In this document: piece after piece, positions 26,604 through 37,919 of the stretch | Layout of the letters: each line of letters starts with the position of its first letter | How positions within the stretch are numbered: position 1 is the first letter of the stretch | Assembly (NCBI RefSeq): GCF_019399895.1 | Contig: NC_091875.1 | Span: forward strand, 1,054,001-1,118,000 | Direction: 5' to 3' | Length of the DNA stretch: 64,000 nucleotides | From: Cardiocondyla obscurior | Lineage: Eukaryota; Arthropoda; Insecta; Hymenoptera; Formicidae | Translations under genes and position numbers: made by a program | The notes under the pieces: model-generated | Seen by the model: the letters and a program-made list of their open reading frames with translations, nothing else | Told to the model about the DNA's origin: nothing | Database searches by the model: none

Positions 26604-26628
26604 TCTCCGAGCGCGCCGCGCTCGGAGA
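26604..26628. repeat. Near-perfect 25-bp palindrome
   Basis: tctccgagcgcg and cgcgctcggaga are exact reverse complements separated by a single C. Such a GC-rich 12-bp palindrome is far longer than the many short CpG palindromes in this window. Confidence 0.7.
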
Positions 26629-26868
26629 GACCCCTCGCTTAATATGGTCCGCCGCAATTCCGCCGTTTCCGCCGCGGACCGGCAAAAGTGCGCGGAATAC
26701 GGCTCGCTTTGTCTTCGTTAGCTCGAGAGGCTTAACGGAAAAATGCATAGGATCTCCGCTCGCGGCAGTGACCGATCCGCGAAACGGCATCCGACGGCGC
26801 TGCGGCAGATGCATCGCGTCGGGCCCGACCATCGGGATGTTGAAAATCCAACGCGGAGGCTGCTGCTT

Positions 26869-26904
26869 CTCTCTCTCTTTCTCTCTCTCGCTCTCTTTCT
26901 TTCG
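26869..26904. repeat. (CT)n microsatellite
   Basis: CT and CTTT units with a CG interruption; the minus strand reads as GAGA. Confidence 0.8.
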
Positions 26905-27923
26905 CTGGGTCAGACCGGGTCGTCATTGCACGAGCATTCTGCACGCTCCTCACATATGAACGCATCCTACATCGTATCTCGACTAACTTTCACGCCGGAG
27001 ATCGCGCAGGTCGGAGAAAAGTAACGCTTCTGACGCGTACGTAACATAACGAGAATATCCACTCGCCCGTATCGCTGCACGTTTTCCTCACGAGTTCTAG
27101 ATACGCGCGACACTCTTGACTAAATTAAACACACGCAAAAGTCCAAGCGTCAACTTCGTTATCAATTTAGTTGGACAAGCGAGCAAGTTCTTTTGAGCTG
27201 CGTTTTATTTAATTAATTTATTTAACGCTTTACTGAATTATTTTATTTCGCAGTCATTTCCCTCGCCGCGCGCAGTGTCGGCTGAAACGTAATTCTATCA
27301 GCAAACTATTCAAGAATGGGACTGGAGGGTTAAAGGGTTAAGGATTGCGTGCTACGTGGGTGGCGGAACGAGCGGCCGTGCAAGGATCGACGCGCGATTA
27401 AATAAACGACGATTTTATTGGCTCCGGCGGCCGGAGTTATATCCCGGATAGAGAGAACCGGAGTGTTAACTACGATGTACCGTGGATAACCTAACCGGGC
27501 GAGCATGCAGGCCGCCTCATCTACGTACGCGTGTAGCAAGTGGGCAGACCCCGGTCGTGAGATAGGCCGGTTTGTCGCACGTGCGACCGTGGGATCGTAC
27601 AAGCGGAGCAGCGGCAGCATCCCTGTTATTTACTGCCGGCTACCTCCTGTCCCTCGGGATACCGCCGGTAATTAAGAACGGCTGTCGAGCAATGCTTTAC
27701 CAAGAAACGACGAAACTAGGAATATACCGCGGCGCGTCGTGCCCCCTCGCCGCCTGGAAAATTAATAATGCCTATCTGCCTGCCCGCCGCGGAAGAATTG
27801 CCGGGCGTTCTTACTTACTTCCCAATTAATAATCCCGCAAGTTTTCCTATTCCCGTAAAATCCCTTTCGATCTTTTATTCACTTTTCTTAATTGTCTACG
27901 ATCGCGTAAGAATATTTGCTCCG

Positions 27924-28164
27924 CGCGCGTCATTACATTCGACATAGTTATAGTAATTTTTTTTTTTTTTATGATGATTACAATCGTGTGATTTACGACG
28001 TGTTAACGTTTTACTTACATTTTTATTTTCCGGTTAGATTAAGATAGTTTATTTTCCATCCTTTCGTCCTAGTTCGCGGAAGCGCCGAGCTCGACGCCAA
28101 GTTAATCTGATTACATTTTTATCATGCGCTCGGCGAACTCGAAGCGTCTTCCCTTAAAACAAAT
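27924..28164 (+). repeat. Dispersed repeat, contiguous copy
   Basis: This segment aligns in the same orientation with two segments 14-15 kb downstream. Its left part (cgcgcgtcatta, then acttacattt, cggttag and tttcgtc in the same order and nearly the same spacing) matches 41869-42012. Its right part (agttcgcggaagcgc, atttttat, gaagcgtcttcc, aaaacaaat) matches 43017-43087. From acttacattt to tttcgtc I count about 42 identities in 56 ungapped positions. Here the two parts are only 2 nt apart. No coding capacity and no clear terminal repeats were seen, so it is an unclassified repeat, perhaps a degraded non-autonomous transposon. Confidence 0.6.
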
Positions 28165-28550
28165 TTTTTTTTTCTCTTTAAATAAAAGAAGGAACGTATA
28201 CTATCATGTCAAGTAAAGTTATCAAGAAGTTTACGACAATCGGCTTTACGTTGGGCTTGCATTTAGTTTCGGCTGAATAATTTTCAGCTCGCCACGTTAG
28301 TCATATACGGTCTACGATAATTAGACAATCAACGGGGATCAGAGGGGAACGATGCACCGTTCGAACGACCCGTGGTACCTACCGCACTAAAACGCCAGAG
28401 TAAAATTAAAGCCCCCCTCGCTTTTGGTGGCAGTCGCAGCAGAAAAGAGAGGAGGGGATTTATGCTTTATTGCCCTTTACTGCTCCGCGCTGGACCCGTA
28501 GCTACTGCCCGCGGCACACCGACGACGGTTCTCAAGCCGGCCGAATTTCC

Positions 28551-28569
28551 AAAAAAAAAAAAAAAAAAA
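28551..28569. repeat. Poly(A) tract, A19
   Basis: Homopolymer in CpG-rich flanks; no associated element. Confidence 0.8.
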
Positions 28570-29401
28570 TGTGCCGCACGTTTTGTTTACTCCGGCACGT
28601 TTACGAGAGTGAGATAAGTTACGAAATTGTGTACACGATGCACAAATATTTTATGCCGCGCGACGCTTTACGGTCCGCGGTTCCTTCGCGCGACGAGCGA
28701 GACGAGTTTCGGAACGAAAGCGCAGTGAACGGCGCAAAAACCAACAGTCTGATACGATTAGCTTACTAAATTTATAAACTATTTTATCGAAATTTTTAAA
28801 AGACCTGAATTCCGATTTATAATTTTTTTTTTAGAAAAAAAAAAATTCTTATTCCTCAAATATTCCTCAGAAGTTCGAAGTAATTTTGAAATAGCGGAGA
28901 ACTGTTTGCGAATTTAGTTCCTTTACGACGGTACGCGAATTACCGTTTTCGAGCCCGAAGGCGAAAATTGGGAGACACTGAGCGAAGGACCCTTGCGATG
29001 AGTATTACGTTACGACAGCCACTGTGGATGTGACCGGGGCTGTTTGTCAGGCGAGCTACGCAACCCCTCGTCACTGCTGACCTTAAAGTGCGCGAAACGC
29101 ATTTGGACTCGTTGTGTTAACTGTCGGAAGGTGGTTCAATTGAACAGGATTACGAAAGGAGACGGACACGCGATGCCGAGTCCGTTTAGCAATAGTAATC
29201 CGAGACGATCCAACGGTCGGGATCCCCAGAGTCCGCAAGATCCCGTCGACGTCAAATGTACGAAAGATAAGGGGGGGAATCGCAATTTATCGCCAAGCGG
29301 ATTATTGCCGGAGAAATATCACGTAGAAGGCAAACAGTACCAAGGCAAAAATGTAGACGGAATACAATACGTAAAACCTTTCATACAAAGTATTACCGCA
29401 C

Positions 29402-29419
29402 TTTTTTTTTTTTTTTTTT
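29402..29419. repeat. Poly(T) tract, T18
   Basis: Homopolymer; could be the minus-strand tail of a retroposed sequence to its left, but no element body is recognisable. Confidence 0.8.
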
Positions 29420-30589
29420 GAAGCAACACTTGAAGACGAACAACTCATAACGCCTCATGTTTCATCGATTTATACATTAAATTTATTAAAAAATTATTCC
29501 ACTTTGGAGGTATTAAAGAAGCTTATTACGTCAATCGGATCGTTTATCAGTACCGCAGTTGAATAGAAAATCCGAAGAAACGAGAGAAACATTGCGAAAG
29601 CCGTGAGCGATGAACTGCGCCGATCTCGATTTCTGCGATAAAGCGAAAGACTAGAAGATCGAGGTAAAACACCGGCGGACGCTCGCGCGGCAATCAAACG
29701 ACATCCGACATTCGTAAACCTGGGAGGCAGCGCCTTGCAACTAGTCATTACGACGAATTCCCTCAGGTAATTTCTCCTGCTCGGGGCCGACCCGGTTTTA
29801 GAAAGTATCGGGGAAAGGAGAGTCGTAAAAAAGACGGCGCGCGGGTAAATGATTCATAACGCGCCCGACTTCCTCCGTCAAAGGGGCCGGCGTTTATTCG
29901 ATCGATAAATAATATTGGCAATCATTGCGGTTAGGCTTCAACAACAAAGTCTGTCCCCCTCCGCCCCCTCGCTCGCCGATTAGACCAGTAATTATTTCCG
30001 CGCGCCGACCGATCTCGGCCTCCCCCCTGTCCTCCTCTCGGAGGAAACGGCTCGATTGCCGTATAACGATTTAACCGGAGCGCGCAAGGTGCATCGCTAA
30101 ATAGAGGAGGAAACTATATTCATCTTCTCTACGAGATTACGCAAAGTAACGCAAGATTTTTTATTTAATTTTTTTTCTCTCGAAAACGAAGACACCATTT
30201 ATCAAGCACGTCGTCAATTGCAATCGTTTTTTTTTCTTTTTTTCAAGTATTCGTAAATTAAGATAAACGTAATTCAAAGTCTATTTGGTGGGGGCCGATT
30301 TCGTTAGTTTTAATATTCTTTCGTTGTTGAGAGATACGCGGCGAAACAATACGTATTATGGGATACGCTTTTATCGAGCACGTCAGATGGTGATGAATCA
30401 CCATTGCGTTGGCGAAATAGTTGTTGCCCCCCGACAGCAATGGCAATTTTCGAAATAACTTAGCGCGAGATAATAAATTGCACACTGCGCATCTGTGCAT
30501 CTGTTCCGCGTGATGCGCAGCTACAGGGCCCGACACGGTGCTGCAGAATACAGCCCTCGGGCGCGTATCCCGAGTCTTCTTCAGCCGGT

Positions 30590-30808
30590 TACACTGAAAA
30601 GCAGATATAGAGTTTGCTGCAGCTAGCGTACGTGACTTCCCCTCTCTCGATTTCCTCCCTTGGTCGCGCTTCCTTACAAGTCTTCGACGGCCGATGCTCC
30701 GTAGCACATGTAGCGTACCCATCTTGTGAGATTCGACGCACACCACGTTAAGATCACGTACGCTAGCCGCCGTTGTCGAAGCAAACGTTATATCTGCCTT
30801 CCAGTGTA
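30590..30808. repeat. Long imperfect inverted repeat, 46-bp arms
   Basis: The left arm 30590-30635 pairs with the right arm 30754-30808. The order of matching blocks is tacactg, gcagatata, gtttgct and agctagcgtacgtga. About 41 of 46 left-arm bases are complementary, with a single 9-nt bulge in the right arm. The arms are separated by 118 nt, and an extra copy of tagcgtac lies in the spacer (30711-30718). Pairing stops sharply at both ends. A 204-codon minus frame crosses the whole structure but has no known motif. Possible readings are a MITE-like foldback, a local inverted duplication, or a long hairpin RNA source. No target-site duplication was found. Confidence 0.75.
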
Positions 30809-30809
30809 C

Positions 30810-33800
30810 ATTTAATTTCAGAACACAGCTTTTTTTTTTGTCAAATAAACCACTATGCCCGGTGCGCCACATCGACGAAAACCCTTCTGCCGTATAATAA
30901 TTATAAAATTCTAATTACAGAAATGGTGTTCAAAATTCCAAGTCGTATTGTCGAACTGTATATGTATACGGCTGTAAAACCTACGTTGGCAATTTGCGCG
31001 AGAAAATCTCTCGCGAATTTCACGCGATGATAAGTCGTTCGCGACTCTTCGCTGCAGTCGCATCGGCGACGGACGAGCGAGCGAGCGACCGATTCCGGTG
31101 AACCGGGAGAGGAGCCGGGGAGGTCTCGGCAGGGAAGATGGCCACGATCGTAAATCTCTGCCTCGGCGGAACTGGTTATACAAAATAGGCTCCGCTCCCG
31201 GGAGTTATACCTGCCTACTCCGAATGCAAACTTCTTCACCGGACGCGCGCGAACCGCACGAATCCGTTCCCCGGCTGCCGACGCTCGCCAACGAGAGGAC
31301 CGTTTCCACTGATACACGACCGTGCTCTCGATTCCCGTCGAGATATCTCTCGTTTCGTTGATCTTCGCCAACGCTGCCCGTCCGCTGCCCGAGCGTCCGA
31401 GAAATTGGGCGACTCTCGTTTCGCAAAAGTCCATCGCGACGCAAATTAATTATCTGAAATACTTGATTAAGCCTAGTCACTTTAATTTACTCGAAATATA
31501 AGGAAAAAAAAAAAAAAAAATTGGGATCTATCTTTGTGGGATCCATTCTCACAAAATTATACTCGCGAAACGTGCTTCGTGTATTTTGACGCGTTCGCTC
31601 ACAGCGGATAAAATATGAGATGACCGCGGTTGGAATATACGACGGAAATAGTCGAGAAATATTATGGCTTCACGAAATGAACGAGATGCGTCGCTGATAA
31701 AACGAGAAGTCGCGGGCGATTAGCGGCGCCGTTCTAATAACACGAAAAATTCCAAGATGAGCCATCGTGACAGTTATCTATTACGCCATATTACTTCGCC
31801 GGGGGGGTTAAAAATACACGCGAGGGAGACGCGCGGTGATGTAAAGGCAACGTGCCCTGTAAATAATCCGCGGTGTTCCCCTTGAAAGATCGGCTAGCAA
31901 CGGCAATGGCGAGGCGGAAAAACGTCGCGCCGGTGATTTCGTCGAAGAGATGCGTCCGTCGTCGTCGGACTTCTTCCGCGTCGAGACGCGGCAAGAGAGA
32001 AAGAGAGAAGCGGGTCCGAGCGCCGTGGCGCCAGCGTTCCAATTAGAGTGCGTCTTCGTGGCGAACGTGTACAGGGCCGCATTCGAGTGAAACAACACTC
32101 GAGAGTCACCGCTGACAAATTAATCAGTCTAAGTATTAGCGCGGCGAAGTACGCCCTTATCAAATTTGCAGAGAAGACTCGATCGCGAGCAACAAATCCC
32201 TTCGATCTCAAAAACAAAGCACTCTCGTGAATATTAATCCTTCAACAGAATGCTGAGTTACGATCTTTAAGCGTTTATTAAACTTTTGTAATTAAAAAAC
32301 TTTTTTCAAACATATAAAATATATTCTTTTCGCTCAATACTTGACATATATCGATTAAAAAAAAAAAAAAAAACGTACTTCAAAACTGATACATCAGATC
32401 TCGAGATGCATCAGGCAAGAGGAAATAGAGTAGCCGTTTGGGAGAGAGGAGGAGTTAAAAGTGTTGGCGTAAACTCAGAGACTGTCTTCGTTCATTTCCA
32501 AAGTAAACCGAGTGTCGTTTAGCGATTACGGATCTGTCGCGTACGCTGGAAGATCCGCGTCGTCACAAAGCACGGATCTTCGAGCAATCTTACGTATAAA
32601 TCCAGCGCTGCTTGTATACCGTTAAGCTCTTCTCACGACGACGGGCGCGGGAACGGCGGCTCTCGCTCGTCGTGGACGAGACGTGGTGCCGATGATGAGA
32701 ATCTAACGGGCGCTGCCGTCGCGGCTCCTCTAATCGCGACGAACATTAAGCCGGACATTAGAAGCCACTTCGCGCGTCTCTTTGAGCTCTTCTTTGAACT
32801 CGCTGAATGGCGAGGCGCGTGGATGATCGTAAATAAAGGCGTTTCGAGCGTTTTGATTCGAGCGGAACGTCAGGCATCATTTTCCGAACACAGAGGATCA
32901 GTGGTAGTGATGAAGAAATACGGTGACAAAAAAAAAAAGAAAAAAAAAAGGTAAAGAACGACAACTACTTTTAACTTGATGACTTCCCTCGGCTATATCA
33001 TATATTGCATCATGTACCTTGCGTTTTCTACGATTTTATATTTGTAACCCGAACAATCCCGGGATGTTGTTCGCGATAACGCGACCAAATACGTGCCCTC
33101 GAATAAACGCGGCTCGAACACGCAGGGCACGACGTCTCGTTTTATTCCTTTAGCCGTTCCGCAGCTATTGTCAATCCATCAAACTGACGTCGGTGTGTCA
33201 GATGCGCCGTGCATTGTCGCAAATCGGCGGCTATACGTTACATCGCGATACCCCGATGAATTTAATTTAAAAATCGCCGAGCAAGCGGCGCGGATTTTCG
33301 CGGATCTTATTGAAAAAGGTGCTCGATCAATTTTCGACGGGGCCCGCGTTTCCCACGAACAATCCCGATCCCGGTGGGACGAATAGGCACGCCGAGGAGG
33401 CATTAGTCTAAATAACGCCGCGGTGGAAGCTCGTACGTGTCGAACGAACCGGTCCGCACTGTAACGGTGAAACCTTTCCAGGGATCAATCATCATTATTT
33501 CGTTGCGTTCGAACACCTACGCGTCCGCCGGCAGTCTACTTTATTGCAACTAGGCCGCGATTGCGCGCAGCGGAAAAAAGTCCACCGGCATAATAATAAC
33601 GATAATAACAACAATACAATGCGCATTATCCCGCGGGCCCCAAGTCCCATTTGAGCAGAACAGTATAATGCGATACCGCGAACGCAGCACCGCGGTCATT
33701 AATTATGAATTATGAATGGCGCGGGGTTACTCATAAAGAATTAACACTTTCGCCCGCGACGCGCGCGCTGACAAAAGTGAAAGCGCCGAGTTTCCGTGAA

Positions 33801-36800
33801 AAGTAATTTACATGAGCCATCTTTTGATATGTTAAACGATCAAGTTGCCGCGATCGGCAGAGGCGAGAACGAATTTGCATAAAACTTGGGGAGAAGGCCG
33901 GCTTCTTTATTCGGAGCCCCACCCTCTCGCGCGGTAATCTTCACGAAGCTTCGACGGTTGCGCGGTATATACCTAATAATTAATGAATTTATTACGCGGT
34001 TGAAATGCCTCGTGCCATTCAATTGTAAAGGAGTTTTATTTGTCGAATGACATTTCTCGATCGATTCGCCTTTGACATGCTCATCGCCGATAAAAATCTA
34101 AACGCTGTAAGCTCGCTTGGACGCAAAACAAGATTTTCTTTGAGCGTCGCGTGATCGATAACGAAATTTCGAATCATTTTTTCCGTTCCCGCGCGAAGAA
34201 ATTGCAAGAGGCTCTATTGCTCGATTATCGGAAAAGTTCTGGCAGCGATAGTCGTCGCGGATGACGATGTAAGCGTGATTTGTTCGCGGATAAAAAAAAA
34301 AAGTATGACAAAAATAAAAGGAACGGAGCAAGAGAGACTGAGAGGAAAGAGCGATAATCAGTAAGATGACAGATCACGCAAATGATCGACGCGAGCTGGC
34401 ATTACAAAGCTGACGTTACGCGATTTGCGACGTCGAGGCAATTTCCACCACGAGGTGACTGTTTATCGCGCAATTGCTATAATTCCTGGTGCGACGCGCT
34501 ATTGGAAAAACGTTGCGCTCTGTCGTCGCACGCTAATGCCTCAATCAGAAGCCTGAAAAATCGCGGCGGCGAGAAAGACGCGGTAGCGGCCCGCTGCGCT
34601 CATATTATTTGTATTCCTTATAGCCGCGGCGGCATTAATAACACGCTGCTCATGATATATACATGCAGAATCTCTTTCTAAGAGCGCGCCGATGCAGCTT
34701 CTCAGAATCGCAATCGCAGAATGACCGTGGTACATCGATGAAATATTATCCGCATTACAGTGTCGAGTGTCCCCCGTCGACATATCGCGATATCGAGATA
34801 TAAAACTCTGCAAGTTTAAACGCCGATCGGTTTAATCGCGCTGGTTGTCGTTTGCTTCCCGACAGAGTCGCGATTTCCCAAATTATTTGCGGCGGGCGTT
34901 GCCACGAATGAGAGGAAATAACGGTCTAGCAAAATGATACCGACGTCGATCCGATCGCGCGGTAGATGCGAAATTTTGATTTTAACCCCCCATATGCGCG
35001 GCCGCAGCCCCTCGCTTTGTTAGAGAAGCCGACACGCGTGACAGGAATGCACGTGGCGTGTTACCGTCGGAATTTCATGTCGAATCGTTTGCATCAGCAG
35101 CGGGCGACGAGCTATATATCCCCCTTTCCTTCGAAACAGCCAGTAAAGCACGAACCCGCGATCGTTCAAAACTCCGGCCGTGAGCACCCTTCTGTCCGAA
35201 ATCCCCGAAATCTCCGTGGCTCAGCATTCCGGCCGTTTAACAGCCGTGGGGGAGCGACCCGAATTTTTATCTAGTCGATTTGCATGTTTTAATATGCATT
35301 CCCCGTTTATCGGTAATATAAATACCAGATTCGCTTAAGCGGGCATTTCCGGCGACGACAATTAAGTCCGAAAGTGCGTCCAAGCCTGCCAATTTGCATT
35401 TCGTGCTATACACGGCGGGCGGATTAATTGGGGGAGCCTGATGGAATTACGGCGTAACGAAGAACGGATGGATTATCTGGTCGCCTCTCTCGTCAAATAC
35501 ATAAATCAAACGGCGTTGACTAATCGACGTAAGTATTTCGCATTGACTAGACGTTTTTAAAAAGACGAAAAGGAACGGCCGAAGACATTAAAAGATAAAA
35601 ATATCCTACGTTATATAAGTTCTCCCTAAAAGATTATTATCTAATTCTTATTTTCTGATTTTGCGTATGCAAATAAATGCGAGTTAAATCCGAATAGACG
35701 AGAGTTGTGGACACTATCGCAAGTAGCGTAAGTAATAATTACAAGTCACAATATATTCAACAAACTCTTAATCTCGTAACTTCACACGCTCCGCTGATCC
35801 GGTCGATCTCAAACCCGTTTCTTCACACCTCAACAGAAATATACGTTCGCGATTTAGAACAACTTTGTATTCAAATATACGACTGCGTTAAAATTAGATA
35901 ATCGGTCGGGGCAGCGCGACCTGTCGAGCCCGCCGATGTTCGAACTTACGGTATTCGCAGCAAACACAGTTATAAATATTAAACAGAACAATCGTAATTA
36001 TAAGTAATTGCTATTCCACTTGCTAATTAAACGCGGACTTGGCGAAGGTAACGCCGATCACGCGATAAATACGATTGATGTCGGATTACAAATTTGTGAA
36101 CAATAAAAACGCTCGCAATTAAATTCCGATGTTACGCGCGCATTATAGTATGTCGCGTTATCGATTATACGCAAGAGTCGCTGATTCTGCCACAAACTCG
36201 GCCGTGTCGTGCTCTGCTTCGGTGATTACGTACTAATGGTGGTCTGACAACTCTCGCATGCGGATTTAATAAAGCAGCCGGATCGACAACGGCTGCGGGT
36301 TGTGTTCTGAATTTTAGGGCACGCTGCGGCGAAAACGTCGCGGACGATGCGGACCGATTGAAAAATGTCAAGGGGGAAAGAACGAGAGACAGAGAGAGCG
36401 GAAAGCGTGCACCCCATAGCATTAGCCGTTGACTTCGCGTCATTAATCAGTGTCGGAAGATGCTGTCACCGACGCCATCACCCTCCGGGACAGACAGTGG
36501 TCTCAAAATCCTCTCTTTCTCGCTCCCGCTTTTTCCCGTCTCCGTCCGTGATTCCCGTCGTTTGCGCCGGAGTATCTCGTTCTCGTGGTTTTCACATCGG
36601 AAATAGGGGTAGATAATGTCAGGGGACTGCAAACGCCATCGAATTTTTAACTCTTTACAGGGTGGCCCTGTAACTTTCCCTTTATATGAATAATATCGGA
36701 GTGAGTGAATAACGAGCGCAAAAGAGGAAGTTTTTTTTTTTTTTCCTGCGAATACTTTCGTGTTTATCATTATTTCATGACCGCAGCGACCGTCGCGGAA

Positions 36801-37449
36801 GTAAATCGCGAGCAGATATAAAAGTCTAATACCCTAATAATTTTTTTAAACATAAAAACGGTAAGTAAATAGCGAAAATGTTATTGTAATATTTAAGAAT
36901 ACATTTTTTTACTTATATATAAATTTAATAATCTATTATAATAAATATTTGAGCTCTTTGATGTGTACTTTAAGAGAGTTTGAATAAATGGCGAAAGTTT
37001 CAGCCTAATTACGAGCATCGGCGATCACCGCGTTCGCGCTTGCTTAGGGAAAAAAAAAAGAAAAAAAAAAACACTCTTGGGATCGCGGTGGATGCTCCAT
37101 TTCAAGGACACATCGCAGCGAAATTTCCCCTAATTAAATATGCCCCGAGGGTCCGATTCGAGAAACCCTACACGACTCGAGACCGTTTACGAGGGTGGAT
37201 ATAGATGTAAACCGTCCACCGCGATCGAGCGATCGTAAATTCTCGGTAACGCGATATCGCCTCGGCCGAAGGCAGATCATTTGTCCCCGGGAGAGTTCAT
37301 CAATTTAACGTTCTCGTGCTATTATCTCATTTTCAAATATCGATAATCGCACTCTCTCGACCGAAGGTGTAAATTTCCCTTAATCAAATCGCGCTCTCGC
37401 GCGCGTCGACGTAAAGTCGAGGAAGATACCGATCGGGAGGTCCCTTTGA
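30810..37449. other. Non-coding DNA, no gene recognised
   Basis: A17 runs lie at 31504-31520 and 32357-32373, and a 12-bp palindrome (atatcgcgatat) at 34782-34793. The 33093-33386 plus frame ends in a helix-like, lower-Arg stretch, and the 35707-35901 frame is AT-rich and Arg-poor. Neither matches a family I know and neither starts at a convincing ATG, so neither is called. 35900-36150 and 36780-36960 are AT-rich valleys. Confidence 0.55.
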
Positions 37450-37480
37450 GATCGTATTCTTCAATTCGCCGGAAAGAAAA
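37450..37480 (+). repeat. 30-bp repeat motif, copy 1
   Basis: This segment matches 37610-37640 at 27 of 31 positions without gaps, and all four differences are transitions. The shared core is tcttcaatt followed by gccgg and aagaaaa. The copies start 160 bp apart, suggesting an old tandem duplication. Confidence 0.6.
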
Positions 37481-37609
37481 AGGTGACGTCGAGGTGCGAA
37501 GGGGAGCCTAAAAAATTGCGAATCGATAGACGTCCGACTGAATCATCCGCGATAGACATCCAAGTATCGCGTAAACAACTGCCGAAAATGGGCTGAGCGC
37601 GTTTCCCGG

Positions 37610-37650
37610 GATCATACTCTTCAATTTGCCGGGAAGAAAAGAACGACGGC
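37610..37650 (+). repeat. 30-bp repeat motif, copy 2
   Basis: The direct match to copy 1 covers 37610-37640. Its right portion (tttgccgggaag, then gaacgac) also matches the reverse complement of copy 3 at 37889-37916. Copies 2 and 3 therefore bracket a segment of about 295 bp as an inverted pair. Confidence 0.6.
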
Positions 37651-37804
37651 CTCGATGGGATCTGAAGCGAGCCCGGATGAGCAGGCTTTCCCTTTGACTC
37701 GCCGCAATTTCTTAACGTACCGTGGAAAGATAACATCGGAGAGAAGACAGGAGGGGTCGGAGAGAGAGAAAATAATATGACGAAAGGGCTGCGGGAACGA
37801 GAAA

Positions 37805-37824
37805 GGGGAAAGGGGGGGTCTGGG
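37805..37824 (+). other. G-quadruplex-type G-run cluster
   Basis: Runs of G4, G7 and G3 separated by AAA and TCT; the G7 can supply two G3 blocks. It lies between copies 2 and 3 of the 30-bp motif. Confidence 0.4.
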
Positions 37825-37888
37825 AGATAGGCGTTCGAAGCGTGCCACGAGGGAGTAACTAATTAAAATTAGTCTTCGCTTCGCTGCT

Positions 37889-37916
37889 GGGCGCTCGTTC
37901 TTTTTTGCCGGCAATT
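37889..37916 (-). repeat. 30-bp repeat motif, copy 3 (inverted)
   Basis: Reverse-complemented, it reads aattgccggcaaaaaagaac followed by gagcgcc, which aligns to copy 2 with one or two single-base indels and a few substitutions. Confidence 0.5.
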
Positions 37917-37919
37917 CCG

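Larger units (their letters stand above)
22850..27920. other. Non-coding DNA, no gene recognised
   Basis: Holds AAAT-type repeats (23171-23191 and 25321-25368), a G-run cluster (24508-24528), a strong hairpin (25581-25610), a TA-rich tract (26348-26389), a near-perfect palindrome (26604-26628) and a CT microsatellite (26869-26904). Open frames are short and random-looking on both strands. Confidence 0.55.
28165..30589. other. Non-coding DNA, no gene recognised
   Basis: Contains an A19 run at 28551-28569 and a T18 run at 29402-29419. The 29044-29421 plus-strand frame (125 codons) has lower Arg content than neighbouring frames but no motif I recognise, and it ends in the T18 tract as poly-Phe, so it is not called. 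Confidence 0.55.

Noticed and set aside
30258..30872. 204-codon minus-strand open frame as a gene
   Set aside because: It runs through both arms of an inverted repeat and contains no recognisable domain.
33093..33386. Plus-strand frame with a helix-like C-terminal half and a possible acceptor upstream
   Set aside because: No family match, no convincing start and the first half is random; suggestive composition only.
35707..35901. Arg-poor 64-codon plus frame
   Set aside because: Its low Arg content follows from local AT-richness, the nominal start is GTG, and no motif is present.
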